A DNA stretch of 64,000 bases from Chamaecyparis obtusa (lineage: Eukaryota > Streptophyta > Pinopsida > Cupressales > Cupressaceae): the NCBI GenBank assembly GCA_027943335.1, contig BSBK01001114.1, positions 964,501-1,028,500 on the forward strand. The letters are read 5' to 3'. Both the position numbers and the translations under genes were made by a program. Below are positions 1-12,297 of the stretch, piece by piece; the first letter of the stretch is position 1; each line of letters begins with the position of its first letter. Under the pieces are notes generated by a model, which saw nothing but the letters and a program-made list of their open reading frames with translations, did no database searches and was not told where the DNA came from.

Positions 1-235
1 CAACACCAGCATAGTCAGTATGTCTAAGAATCCTATATTGCATTCTAAAACTAAGCATACAGAGATCAAGTATTATGTTGTAAGAGAGAAAGTTGCTGAG
101 AAAGAAGTCAAACTAGAGTACATAAGCACAAAGGAATAGATAGCAGACATATTTACAAAGCCTTTGCCTAAGGATACATTTGAGTATCTGAGAGGTATGC
201 TTGGGGTTATGCCCTAGCCTACTTTTGAGTAATGA
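1..235 (+). pseudogene. Copia-1 RNase H C-terminus (decayed)
   Basis: This is the last part of a Ty1/copia RNase H, the domain that removes the RNA strand during reverse transcription. The first bases read through the family's closing motifs: SMSKNP, HSKTKHTEIKY, REKV, ISTKE, IADIF, KPLPKDTF and LRGMLGVMP. Two in-frame TAG codons (137-139 and 215-217) sit where relatives in this window have glutamine. The upstream polymerase lies outside the window. The same closing block recurs on the minus strand at 9531-9827, so Copia-1 and Copia-2 belong to one family in opposite orientation. The identification is firm and the copy is non-functional. Confidence 0.9.
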
Positions 236-617
236 TGTAGTTGATTGCATCCGTCTAGTGGTATATGAGCCCTATCTTTTTTTGGATTAGATGTTGGTAC
301 TTCCTCTATGGGGGAGTATGTGTATCTGAGCTAAGTCATGAGGACTCTTGTGAATGTATTTTTTGAAATAGTGTCTTTTGACATTGAGTTGTTGTCGACA
401 TAGTGATAAAATTTCTGTCATTGATGTCAATGGGGGAGAAGTATACATGAAAAACAATATAGAACATCTATTGGAGAGGACTTAATAGGATAATGAAGCA
501 AGATTTGATTGATGAAGAAGATTTGAAGAATTTTCAGAGTATCAGTGCAGTAGTATTGGATTTTTGGAACATTGGATGTTTTTCATCTATGTTGCCATCA
601 ATGCCAATGGGGGAGAT
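236..617 (+). other. Copia-1 3' untranslated region with three purine tracts
   Basis: Non-coding sequence between the end of pol and the 3' LTR. The purine tract directly before the LTR (606-617, AATGGGGGAGA) is the expected plus-strand primer. Two more G-runs of the same shape lie upstream, at 308-316 and 429-440. The second sits in a near-copy of the true context (GATGTCAATGGGGGAGA). The same upstream tracts recur in Copia-2. Confidence 0.75.
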
Positions 618-1815
618 TGTTAGGAATGAATGTTGGATGTTGGCAGTCATTCTGTAGGATTTTTTGTTGCATTCATGACTATGATTGTCATTGATGTCAA
701 CACAGTGATCTTCTGGAGACTACCAGAGAAGTAGATAGTGTTTTGATTAGCACACATGGGATATTGTAGTTGGAGCTATGTGATGTTGAGGTTATAATCT
801 TTGATATGTTATATGTCTATGGTTAAAAGCTTAGATAGTAATTCATTGATTCATGAAAGTTATGAGCATTTTGGTAAAAGCAGTATTCAGGTAGTGTTCC
901 TGAGTAGCGGTTTGTGGAAATCAGATGATATCTCCTAATCGGGATGGAATCTATTTTTGCGCAGTTAAAGGGAATTTTGAGACACATTGATGGTGATGTG
1001 GTTCATAGTGAAAACTTTGAGGTCACATGAGTGAAGAGATATTACATTTGGAAGCCAACAGTTTGTGTAATTTTGATGTAGCGTATAGAAGCTTTTATTT
1101 TGTAATTGTGTGCTGACTCATTTGTAATTATTTGAGTGTGGCATAAAGGAAGGAATGTTTTTCCTTATTTTATAGAGTTTTAATATGAAATAATTGTGAG
1201 CATGGTTTGGTTGCATGCGAATGTAAGCATGAAGTGAAGAAAAGAGCCTAAGAGGTTGTGAAAGTGAAATTATGAAGGAAGACATGTGAAGTACAGAGAT
1301 CTAGAATTGAGATCTGGTATAACAGTGAGTGCAGTTTGGCATAGTAAGGAGGTAACATATTTCATATTATTCTACTAAATAATATTAAGGTTATTTGGAC
1401 AGTGTGTTCAGTGATCTTACCCTAAAGCTGTCTAGGTAGTGGGTCCTTTTGTCTTCCATAACTCTTAACATGGTTAGAATCTTTTAACAGGGATTCAAAA
1501 TCTCCTAATAGGGATTTATATGTACTAAATGTATTTCATAAGAATCCTAACAGAGTGCATCCTCTCACAAGGAATATTCATATTAGTGCATCTTTTGTGG
1601 GTATCATTCCCACTGGGATTTACTCTTTGATCAAGAGGTTCCCTAGTCAACATATCTTGTGTTATTGTGTCATTTTGTATGAATATCTTTGTATGGTTAG
1701 TAATTGAATTTCTTACATGGTTAAATGCTATTGAAGATGATAAAAGCTATAATTATCTGATAACCGATTCAATCCCCCCTGTCTTAGTTATCTTGGTGGA
1801 CTTTACTTTCTAACA
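618..1815 (+). repeat. Copia-1 3' LTR
   Basis: The repeat starts TGTTAGGAATGAATG directly after the purine tract and ends CTTTCTAACA. This is the same TGTTAG...CTAACA frame as the Copia-2 LTRs read on the other strand, with clear similarity along its length, for example the CATTGATGTCAACACAGTGAT block near 690. The length is 1198 bp against 1160-1161 bp in Copia-2. The TATA region near 1142 is altered relative to Copia-2. The partner 5' LTR is outside the window, so the target duplication cannot be checked. Confidence 0.9.
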
Positions 1816-2816
1816 ATAACTAGGCTATCAAGGACATACCTCAGAAGCTTGAAGGGTTCCCCATTGAATCCACCTATTCTTAAATATGTGAACCTTATAA
1901 ATTAGATGAAATATCTTCTGTAGATGTTCACAAAGTCCTTGGCTTCTTTAGATAGTCTTTGTTTTGTATCACCCTTTAGCTCAAACACTAGTCTCCTTGA
2001 AAATATGCCATTAAACTTCACGAAACTATCTATGTATGACTCTTTCTGTAAGTGAGGATGATAATCATAAATCTTTATGCCTTAAAGAGGCCTTTCCATT
2101 CCTTAGTACATGCAAGAACATAAAAAAAGTAGAAGACCATGTAAATCCCATTTCTCCCAGAGTAATTAGTTAACTGGTGATGAAGCTCATCCACTATATC
2201 CTCTACCTATTCAATAAATTTTACCCCTCCTAAGGTCACCTGGATATAAAAATACATCCAATCATGCCATAAGTATGCATGTTGATTACCCTTTAGTCTA
2301 TTTAGTAGGACCACTAAATATACGACCTCAGGCTTGAAATGATCAATAGTAAGGAGTTTTGGTAACCTGGATCCTTTTGCCTGTGACTTTAACAACTAGT
2401 TTTGTGCTATTTCATTCCTATATCTCTTCTTTTTCTCAAAAAATTATAGATTGAGAGGTAGCTGGTGTCCACACCTCATATGGCTCCTTCTCAGGTATAC
2501 CCATGGCTTTCAAAATTATATTTATGTTTATAAAAACAAGAGGGCTTCCGTCTATCTTCTTTATGCATCTCTCCTCAATGTTATAGTGTAGTGCACATTC
2601 TATCACCAATTCTGGGCATGGTAGTGCTTCTGGGAAGGTAGCTACCTTGGCCAACCCATTTTCAATTATTTTTTTAATCACAAGCTTAGGGGAAGGATTC
2701 TTGTTCTTTTCCCTAATTTCTCTGAAGGTTTGGGTAGGCATAGCAGTGTCCTCGCACTCAGGAAGGGAGCATACTAAGCTTGGGGTGCGAGCGACAATAG
2801 GAATAGGGATTTTCAT
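1816..2816 (-). pseudogene. decayed coding sequence, unrecognised
   Basis: The minus strand carries a protein-like stretch from an ATG at 2816 leftwards to the Copia-1 boundary. The first 126 codons are open (2816-2436). A frameshift follows near 2400-2440, then about 62 open codons (2395-2207), then further protein-like sequence with scattered stops to about 1890. Composition looks like real protein: charged, with Trp and Tyr-rich parts such as YLWHDWMYFYIQVT. I do not recognise a domain. Copia-1 interrupts it at 1815, so it probably continues on the far side of that element, outside the window. It may be a repeat-borne gene of an element not otherwise visible, or a decayed host gene copy. 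Confidence 0.5.
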
Positions 2817-4714
2817 GGTGAGGTAAATGACAACTTAAATAGACCAGAGACTTATAGAAAACAAAGGCAAGTATTTGATTCAAAGAAAAAGTGTAGAAAG
2901 CGTACTCGACAAAATATCAAATAGCAGAGCTTTGAGGGAAAATAACTAACTTGCAATTATCTAGAATTGTTCTACTACTTGGGAAGAAGGAGAAATATGA
3001 GCAGCATTACCTCTTTGAGCATGATGAATAACCATAATTGAAAAAGAGAAGCTAAGAGGTAATTTATAATAGCTTGCTAAAAATAATTCTGGGAATATGC
3101 ATTTAATGCGGGAATCAAGCATAATGTCAAACAAATGTAGATGACAAATGAAATAAATGAGAACATCATATCTCAAGCTTCACGTGATTATTCTATCTTT
3201 ACATGTCACTTAAATGATGATAATTTCTGATTTCCCATATAGGCTAATCTTTCTCTACCAGCTGTCACATCAATCTCTTCATTACCAATGCTCGTTGATA
3301 GCCAAGTGACAACCCTCTTTTGAAACTCAAACCTTGAACTAAGGAAGTTGTAAGTTCAACTTCAACCTGCATGACTATTAATGAGGACTACCCCTTGGCA
3401 TGCTTTTAAAAAAAAATACAAGCGGTGACAAGATAACCGATCACAAGAATCAGCAACAAGACTCACTCTACAGTTGAAGTTTGAATCTTGAACTAGGGAT
3501 AGTTCACTATTTGAGCTCAACAAAAATGCCTACTTTTCATAACTTTCCATTGACATCACATGGTTTCTAAATAAAAATAAACATGCTACAGAGTGACAAT
3601 GAACTTTGAATCTTGAACTAAGACAGTTCAAAATTTAGGTTCAACATGCTAGGTGTATTTGCAAAGTGTCAAAGGTAGGAAAAACAAGTTCAAAATTTTG
3701 ACACTTAAATAAAAAATGAATTAGAGGGGATTCTTGCAGAAAGGGCTAACATGAAGAAGCAAGAATGGGTGGTAACATGATGTTGATAAATATATATTCT
3801 TGAAAATATATGTGTAATGTGACAAAATCTAATGCTCAAGTGCTATGTGCAATGTTTTCCATGCTAATGTTTATTTCAAATCATTTTAACTTTGTCAATA
3901 GAGCCAGTCCTTACAATTGAGACTATGTGTGCTCCTACAACAATAGACAAATTACACCTATAAAAAGTAAAACTAAGTCCATTTAGCTTGAGCAGTTGAA
4001 GGAGGTGAGTTACTTGGATTTTTCTTCAAAGGATGACTCATTGACTTCAACATACTATTTATTGATTATGTTACATTATTGCAATGGAATACTAATGTTT
4101 TGATATGTTTAAGTGGTCCAATCCTTTTAGGACTCTCTAATATTAATTCTTTCCTTTATTAGTAATAAATGCCCTCTTCAATTTGAGGAAGAAGTGATAG
4201 GCAGTTAGAGGTCAAATTTATTAGGTTCGCGACTATATACGAGTCCCTAGCGAAGATAATGAAGGTTAATGTTTTATGTCTCTTTTCAATTGAGCACACC
4301 ACTATTGTAATAAATTGGAATTGATTGCATGAATATATGGGGTTTTTATTTAATTAATCCATTCTATTGTTTATTTGAGATTGTTTCTCAAGGGGGCTCA
4401 CTTGAGGTAATATATCTCCAATATTTTTTTTATACATTGTTAGTTAGATATTGATTCTATTATTGAATCCAAGATAGCTATAAAATGTTGGTGTGATTAC
4501 TACAAAAAATATCTTGTAGCAATGATTGTTTCTTAATCAACATAATTTCAATATCATTGTGGAATACTTTGGATTATCTAGCTTTAGTGTATCAATTCAA
4601 TGTTTCTTGTTATTATCTTAGGTTAATTAATTAATTAATTTGAATTTATTGTAATTAATTTTTATTAAGTAGGATGACAACCTATATAAGGTCATCATGT
4701 ACATATATTATAGG
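2817..4714. other. non-coding spacer with a degenerate local repeat
   Basis: No credible gene. Between about 3296 and 3660 a motif built on TTGAA(T/C)CTTGAACTA and GGTTCAAC/AGTTCAAC occurs three times (near 3333, 3487 and 3613), at uneven spacing of about 154 and 126 bases. This is an old, degenerate direct repeat. The rest is AT-rich and I see nothing in it. Confidence 0.5.
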
Positions 4715-6166
4715 TGTAACGCCCTACCAGAGAACTCATGATAATTTAACCTAAAATATGTTACTATGTTTACAACAAAAAAAAATAATTCTTATGAGTT
4801 TACACAACAATAATGATAAAAATGCAGAAGCAATACAAAATAAGATATAAGCATGCACAAAAATATAACTCAATTATAGTTAACAACTCTCAAGGGTTCC
4901 GTGATGTAGAATTAATTTTAAATTAACTATTGGACTAAGAATAACCATAAGTACACGATCTCATATATGCCAAAGAATAACAAGTACATCATCATATAAA
5001 TGAAAACATAGGTACAACTAATACAACATAGGGTACATACGAACCATCATCCACTACACAAGTTGCAGAGTATGCAATAAAAAGTCATATACAAACCACA
5101 TATACAACATCTTGAAAGATATCACATTTGATACACTGATACACTTGATACGAATATAAACATCATAAGATAGATATGAACAACCCTCCAATGAAGAGGA
5201 AGAAGAAGGTAAAAATAAGCAGGATCGTATAACACCAACACAAATATCTAAATATCTTGATGGTAAAAGAATCACTGCCACACAACCTTGTGGAACAAAA
5301 GGTCCACTCCCACCATGCTGAGGCAATAAAAATAGACCCGACTATGATATTAAACACCAAATCAACCACAAAAACAAGACTAAGAAGGGGATCCTGAAAG
5401 CTTTCTATCTCAAAAGGTACAATAGAATTGCAAAGGTAGTACATACTAATGAAAATGAAACCAACATGTAGGAAACCTAAGATGCATATAGGGAAGTGTC
5501 ATCACATACATCTAAACCTGGAGTTTCATCCTAGCAGCCTCTCTAGACCTTGGCACTCAAGCGACCATATGTGGCATTAGTAACCTCTCATACAGACAAG
5601 GGTACTAACTATGAAAGACTTCAATCAAGCATCTTCTCCTAGTCCCATCCTAGCCTATACAAGTAGCCAAGGCACGAGTGAGGCACCCAATTATCTTATT
5701 AATATTTCTATCATAATAAATTCATTAAGTTATAACTTATTAAGCCAAATTACAATGGGTTACCTTGACAACCTCTTAGGGCCCCGACCCCATTGCAAGC
5801 CACTCTCCATCTATACACTTAGATAACCTACCTAGGCTCATAAACCAAAAATAACCAATGTAATATTGATCATCAAATCAGTTCCTTAGTACAATAGGAA
5901 CACAATAGTTCTCACATAACCATAATATAAAAAACACACCCTCAAAGTGCTTTCATAATCATAAGTTTCAATAGAACAAGGTTGGATATAAAAGATCTAA
6001 ATGATACATCAAAATGCAAGAAAAATAAGTACATAAGAATCAATAGAAAAACCAACCCCAAACCTTTGGTAACAATTCCTATTAGTCAACTTAATGCTAC
6101 CCATACTGACAATCAAACACAACCCAAAACTCTAATAATAAACACATCAACATTTAAACTCTCATC

Positions 6167-6171
<5 letters not shown>

Positions 6172-6230
<59 letters not shown>
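6172..6230. repeat. (TA)n microsatellite
   Basis: About 30 uninterrupted TA units. This is simple-sequence expansion inside the old 4715-15599 unit. Confidence 0.97.
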
Positions 6231-6233
<3 letters not shown>

Positions 6234-6354
6234 TTTCTATTTTTTTAAAATAGAATAGCATTGCATTCAAATTCCAAAAAGAATATTTGTTTTAATTATT
6301 TTTTTCTCAAGATAGAATTCCTAAAAATAGAATATTGTTGCATGTTAATTCCAA

Positions 6355-6950
6355 TAGGAATATTTTTTCTTAAATAGCATGCAACTGAATATATATTTCC
6401 TAAATAACATGCAACTGAATATATCTTCCCTAAATAACATGCAAGTGAATATATATTTTCTAAATAACATGTAATTGAATATATCTTCCTTATATAACAT
6501 GCAAGTGAATATATCTTTCCTAAATAACATGCAATTGAATATATCTTCTTTGAATAACATGTAACTAAATATATCTTTTCTAAATAACATGCAAGTGAAT
6601 ATATCTTCCTTAAACAACATGCAACTGATATATCTTTTCTAAATAACATACACATGAATATATTTTCCTTAAATAACATGCAAGTGAATATATCTTTCCT
6701 AAATAACATGCAACTAAATATATCTTCATTAAATAACATGCAAGTTAATATATCTTTTTTAAATAACATGCAACTGAATATATTTTTCTTAAATAGCATG
6801 CAAGTGAATATATCTTTTCTAAATAACACACAACTGCATATATCTTCGCTAAATAACATGCAAGTGAATATATTTTTTTTTAACTAACATGCAATTGAAT
6901 ATATATTTCTTAAATAACATGCAAGTGAATATATCTTTCCTATTTTCTTT
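6355..6950. repeat. 30-bp minisatellite with 60-bp alternation
   Basis: About 19-20 tandem copies of a 30-base unit of the form AAATAACATGCAA(G/C)TGAATATATCTT. Neighbouring units tend to alternate CAAGTG and CAACTG, giving a 60-base higher-order unit. Because 30 is divisible by three and the unit lacks stops in some frames, both strands show long repetitive reading frames with a ten-residue period (CMLFRKDIF-like on the minus strand). These frames are a by-product of the period and not evidence of a gene. Confidence 0.93.
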
Positions 6951-7664
6951 TATTTCTATAAATATATTATGCTCATGCACATATCAATATATGTATGCTC
7001 ATATGCATAATAATATATAAGTATATATTTTTAATTTAATCTTTTCCAAAATGATATATTCCCAACTAAAGATCTAGGGTTTAACAACTATTAACATAAA
7101 CAAGAATTTCTCCTCACACAAAAAAACCCAAAAAATCTTTCAAATCCAAAACCTCAAACAATGGAAACCATAGAACAATCAATTCAAAAACCTTAAACAA
7201 TCTAGAAAACACGATGCAAACAATCTTTTCAAAAGAAAATTGTAAAGAGATTTCAAAACCCTACCTTCACCAACTAATGTTTTGAAACAATGAAGACCAA
7301 TCTCAACCCAAAAATCCTTTCTCTAAAAAAATCTTTCAATTCTAAATCAATAGCCCAAAACAAGTAATCCATTAAACCTCTGTCTCCAAAAATTACAAAA
7401 AGAAATTCTAATATAGAAAACCCAGCAATCAGAACTGAAACATGCAAAATCCTAATAAAAAATAGAACTCATCTATTAAAACCAATAAAATAGTTAGCTC
7501 TAAATCCTAAAAATAAGAACTAAATTCCAACATTGATTTTATCAACTTTAATGAATTAAATAATTATTTATTTAATTTTCCCTCAACTTAAGTCACTTTA
7601 ACTCAACTTGATTTTAAGAGATTAAGTTCTAATTATCATAATAAAGTTCTTTTTAATTTGCACA

Positions 7665-7665
<1 letters not shown>

Positions 7666-7701
<36 letters not shown>

Positions 7702-7714
7702 GTTATTATTATTA
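7666..7714. repeat. (TTA)n microsatellite
   Basis: A run of about 16 ATT/TTA units with one G interruption near 7702, in AT-rich DNA left of Copia-2. Confidence 0.95.
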
Positions 7715-8015
7715 TATGCAACTCAAATTAAATATCACTTAACTCAAATATAGTAAAGTTGCACAACTAAACTCCTAAGTTGAGTTCAATATTATTTTCA
7801 TCAAACTTTATGCAATCAAAAGTGTATGATTAATTTTAATTAATAAAAATATACAACTCTAATTAAATATCACTTAATTTTTTTTAGCCATTTAAATATA
7901 ATTTTTTATATAATAATAATAATTAAATTGCTCAATTATTATTTTAACTTTATAATTAAATTATTTAATTAATTAATTCTCATTAATTAATCAACCTTAT
8001 ATTTAACATTTTAAT

Positions 8016-9176
8016 TGTTAGAAAGTAAAGATCCCCAAGATAACTGAGAGGGGGGGGGTGAATCAGTTATCTAATAATTTAACCATTCAACTACATTAAA
8101 CAATATAATTAATGTACTAATCAACCATAGAAAGATAACCATACACAATTGCACAATAACACAAGATATGTTGACTAGGGAACCTCTTGAAAAGAGTAAA
8201 CCCTAGTGGGAATGATGCCCACAAAATGATGCACTAATATGAAAGTTCCTTGTTAGAGGATGGACCCTGTTAGGAGTCTTATGAAATACATTCAGTACAT
8301 ATAAATCCCTGTTAGGAGATCTTGAATCCCTGTTAAAAGATTCTAACTCAGTTAAGAGTTTATGGAAGACAGAAGGACCCACTACCCAAACAGCTTCAAG
8401 GCAAGATCTCTGAACCCACTGTCCAAAAGATCTTAAAATTATTCAATAGAATAATATGAAATATATTACCTCCTTCACACTATGCCAAAACTGCACTCTC
8501 TGCTACACAAGATCACAATTCCAGATCTCTGTACTCACAAGTCTTCCTTCATCACTGAATTAGGTCTTTTCTTCACTTCATGCATATATTTGCATCTCAA
8601 CCTTCATAGTACATATTGAAACAAGGAAAAAATTCCTTCTTATATACCAAACTCAAATAATTACAAATGAGTCGGTCCTTGATTACAAAATAATAAATTC
8701 TACACGCTACACACAAAATTTCATATAAAACTGTCGGCTTCTAGATACTGTAACTTTCTCCAAACATATCTTGAAATTTTGTGCTATGAACCACATCATC
8801 ATTGATGAGTCTCCAACATCCCTTTAACTGTGCAAAATCAGATTCCATCCCAACTAAGAGATATCCTCCGATTTTTGAAAATCGCTTCAAGGAAACACTG
8901 TCTAAACACTACTTTCACCAAAATGCTCATAACTCTCATAAATGAATGAATTTATTTTTGCACTATTAACCATAGGTTAATAAAACACCAAAGAACATAC
9001 CATCAATTGTGCAAAAGCTAATCTGCAATACAACATGTGTGCAAAATAAAACTGTACCTACTTTCCTGTTGATATCCAGAATATCACTGTGTTGACATCA
9101 ATGACAATCCAAGTCATGAATGCAACAACAACTGCTACAAAATGACTACCAAAATAATTTTCATTCATTCCTAACA
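8016..9176 (-). repeat. Copia-2 3' LTR
   Basis: 1161 bp, TGTTAGAAAG to ATTCCTAACA. It carries a run of nine G near 8050 where the other LTR has six G, then AG. A TATA-like GGTATATAAG on the minus strand lies at about 8638-8648 and is kept in the partner LTR. Confidence 0.95.
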
Positions 9177-9530
9177 ATCTCTCCCATTGGCATTAATGGC
9201 AACATAGATTAAAAACATCCAATGTTCCAAAAATCCAATACTACAACATCACTACAAAATATCAAATTAAATCTTGCTTCGCTTTCCTATTCAGCTCTCT
9301 CATACAATCCACAATGTTTTTCATGTATATCTCTCCCCCATTGACATCAATGATAGAAATTTCATCACTAATTCAACAAGAACTTAATGTCAAAAGACAC
9401 TTTTTAGAAAAATACAATAACAAGAGTCCTCATGACTCAGCTCATAAACTCCCCCATAGAGGAAGTTCCAACATCCAATCCAGAAGAAAGATAGGGCTCA
9501 TATACCACTGGATGGATGCAATCATCTACA
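9177..9530 (-). other. Copia-2 3' untranslated region and polypurine tract
   Basis: On the minus strand the sequence beside the LTR is AATGGGAGAGAT (9177-9189), the plus-strand primer tract. Two further tracts lie at about 9330-9345 (AATGGGGGAGAG) and 9449-9460 (TATGGGGGAG), in the same order as in Copia-1. Confidence 0.75.
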
Positions 9531-11103
9531 TCAATTCTCAAAAATAGGTTGGGGCATAACCCCAAGCATACCTCTCAAATACACAAATGTATCCTTAGGT
9601 AAAGGTTTTGTAAATATATCTGCTATTTGTTCCTTTGTGCTTATGTATTCCAATCTTACTTCTTTTTCTACAACTTTCTCTCTTACAACATGATACTTGA
9701 TCTCAATATGTTTAGTCTTAGAATGTAAAACATGATTTTTTGACATACTCACTGTACTGGTGTTATCACAATGTATAACAACAGGCTCATCAAACTTTAT
9801 TCCAATATCCTTCAACATCTGCTTCATCCAAATAATCTGATTACAATTATTTGCTGCTGCAACATATTCTGCTTCTAATGTACTTTATGAAGTATATTTC
9901 TACTTCTTACTTAACCAAGAGACCAATTTTCATCCAAGAAAAAAGGCTCCACCATTGGTGCTTTTCTTGTCATCAATGCTACCTCCCCAATCTACATCAA
10001 TATAGGCACATAAAGTAAAAACATTAGAATTCTCATACCATAATCCATAATCCACTGTTCCTTTTAGATATCTCAATATCCTCTTTACTACTGCATAATG
10101 TGATTCTCTAGGTTCTGCTTGAAATCTTGCTATAATCCCAACTGAATCTGCTATATCAGGTCTTGTATGTGTCAAGTACTACAATCCTCCAATCATAGAT
10201 CTGTATTTTTTCTGCTCAACTGCTGGTGTCTCATCTTTGCTAGATAACTTATGTCCAGTTACCATAGGTGTTCCAACAGGTTTAGAATATTCCCTTCCAA
10301 ATCTTTTCAATAAGTCATTCAAATACTTAGTCTAACTTACAAATATACCTTCCTTGCTTTGTGTTATCTGTAATCCCAAAAAATATTTCATTTCTCCAAT
10401 CATGTTCATCTCAAAATTCAGTCTTCATTTCATCTACAAATTCATCACTAGCTTCATCTTCTCCTCCAAAGATAATATCATCAACAAATATAACTATAAC
10501 CAACAAACCATTCTCAATTTATTTTGTGTATAAGTTACTATCTGTTGTTCCTTTTATAAATCCCAATTTCAATAAATACTTATCCAATCTTGCATACCAA
10601 GTTCTAGGTGCTTGTTTTAATCCATATAAAGCTTTCTTTAACTTACATACCATATCTTCTTCTTGTGTCAAAGGAAGACCTTCAGGCTGCTCAATGTAGA
10701 CTTCTTCTACCAATTCACTATTCAAAAATGTTGATTTCACATCCATCTAATACACTTTGAATTTCTTGTAAGCTGCATATGCTAGAAACATTCTCACTGC
10801 TTCAAGTCTGGCTACAGGTGCAAAAGTTTCTTCATAGTCAATTCCTTCTTGTTGTGAATATCCTTTACATACCAATCTTTCTTTGTTTCTTATCACTTCT
10901 CCTTGTTCATTCATCTTGTTTCTGAATACCCACTTTGTTCCAATCACATTCTTATCTTTAGGTCTAGGGACCAATTACCATGTCTTGTTTTTTTCAATCT
11001 GCTCTAGTTCTTCTTTCATAGCATTTATCCAATGTTTATCTTCACAAGCTTCATTACTAGTCTTAGGTTCAATTTGAGAAATCAAACATAAATGTACCTT
11101 ATT
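9531..11103 (-). pseudogene. Copia-2 reverse transcriptase and RNase H (decayed)
   Basis: This is the polymerase half of the pol polyprotein. Minus-strand pieces read [19 protein letters not shown], then [16 protein letters not shown] (10974-10747), then MDVKSTFLN, YIEQPEG and ALYGLKQAPRTWY (10746-10519). An FVDD catalytic motif is encoded near 10465. The downstream RNase H reads AYIDVDWGGS...KKSTNGGAFFLG (10175-9930), then CDNTSTVSMSKN and KPLPKDTF (9827-9531). Stops interrupt it repeatedly, including a TAG at 10747-10749 in the conserved VY-Q-MDVKS context. Copia-3 carries a stop at the same codon. The domain assignment is firm. Confidence 0.92.
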
Positions 11104-12297
11104 TCAAGTCAAAACTCCTCTATCTAAACTTCCAATAACTTTCTCAATAGGGTGATGTCTTGAAGTGTACCTGTTAGGTGTCATAGTTACTGATCTTGTT
11201 CCAACTATAGATTCGTCTCTGCTTTCTTCTTTATTTTCTTCTCTATTTTCTTCTCTGTTTTCTTCATTATGATTTTCATTCAGCAAATCACTATTAGTTT
11301 CAAAAAATAATTTTGCATTTTCAATGTTAGGCTGAGGTTGTGCTTCTCCATCAGATTTGTAATCAAGCATTCGTTCCTGAATTTTAAACTTCTCATCAAC
11401 TTTTACATTTGTACTTTCAACAATAGTCTTAGTTGTTTGCTTATAACATCTATATGCTTTGCTTTTTAAAGAATATCCAATAAATATTCCTTCATCACTT
11501 CTAGGATCAAACTTTCCTATATCATCATCTCTCTTTATATAACATTTACTTCCAAAAATTCTAAAATACTTAACTGAGGGTGCATGTCCAAACCATAATT
11601 CATAAGGTGTCTTGTTTGTATCTACTCTGATTTGTAATCTGTTCATAGTGTATACTGTTGTGTTCACTACTTCTCTCCAAAAAGTCTTAGCCTAATCATT
11701 TTCAAACAACATAGCTCTTGCTGCTTCAGTTATTGACCTATTCCTTCTTTCTGCAATACCATTTTGTTCTGGTGTTCTAGGGGCTAACAGTTGTCTCTTA
11801 ATACCATTCATTTCACAAAAGGTGTTAAACTCTCTAGATGTAAATTCACCACCTCTATCAAATCTTAGACACATAATCTTTATTCCAAATTCATTCTCAA
11901 TTTTGATTTTCATGATCTTAAATTTATCAAATGCTCCAGATTTTTCTTTCAAAAATGCAATCCACATCATCATTGTAAAATCATCAACAAGAATCATAAA
12001 ATACCTTTCTCCATAGAATCCTCTAGTCTTAGTAGGACCACTCAAGTCTGTATGAACAGTCTCCAGCTTCTCAGTCAATGTGAACTTCTTGTTGGGAAAT
12101 GAACTCCTTTTCTACTTTGCCATCATACATTCTTTGCAAATCATGTTAGTAGGTTTCATAATTCTAGGTAAATCTCTTACCACAAGTGTAGTGCTCACCT
12201 TGACAATATTATCAAAGTTTATATGAAAAAACCTTTTATGCCATAACCAACTGTCATCAATCCTAGTTATCAAACATGTCATCTTAGTAGGATTCAA
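11104..12297 (-). pseudogene. Copia-2 integrase (decayed)
   Basis: This enzyme would insert the DNA copy into the genome. The N-terminal zinc-binding part reads WLWHKRFFHINF...CKECMMAK (12297-12112, H-H-C-C). The catalytic core follows: VHTDLSG, then FDRGGEFTSREF, where relatives have SDRGGEF, then NGIAERRNRS with the glutamate present (12078-11692). The C-terminal part (11667-11104) has the copia ELWFGHAPSVKYFRIFGSKCY block and ends in an acidic E-E-N-R repeat. In-frame TAG stops near 12109 and 11689 replace expected glutamines. Confidence 0.92.

Noticed and set aside
5054..5444. Overlapping minus-strand frames of about 90 codons
   Set aside because: They overlap each other in different frames, have no domain or codon-like character, and fall in the gene-free unit 4715-15599.
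6296..6859. A 187-codon minus-strand frame as a repetitive secreted or structural protein
   Set aside because: It lies wholly in the 30-bp minisatellite. The period being a multiple of three creates open frames on both strands.
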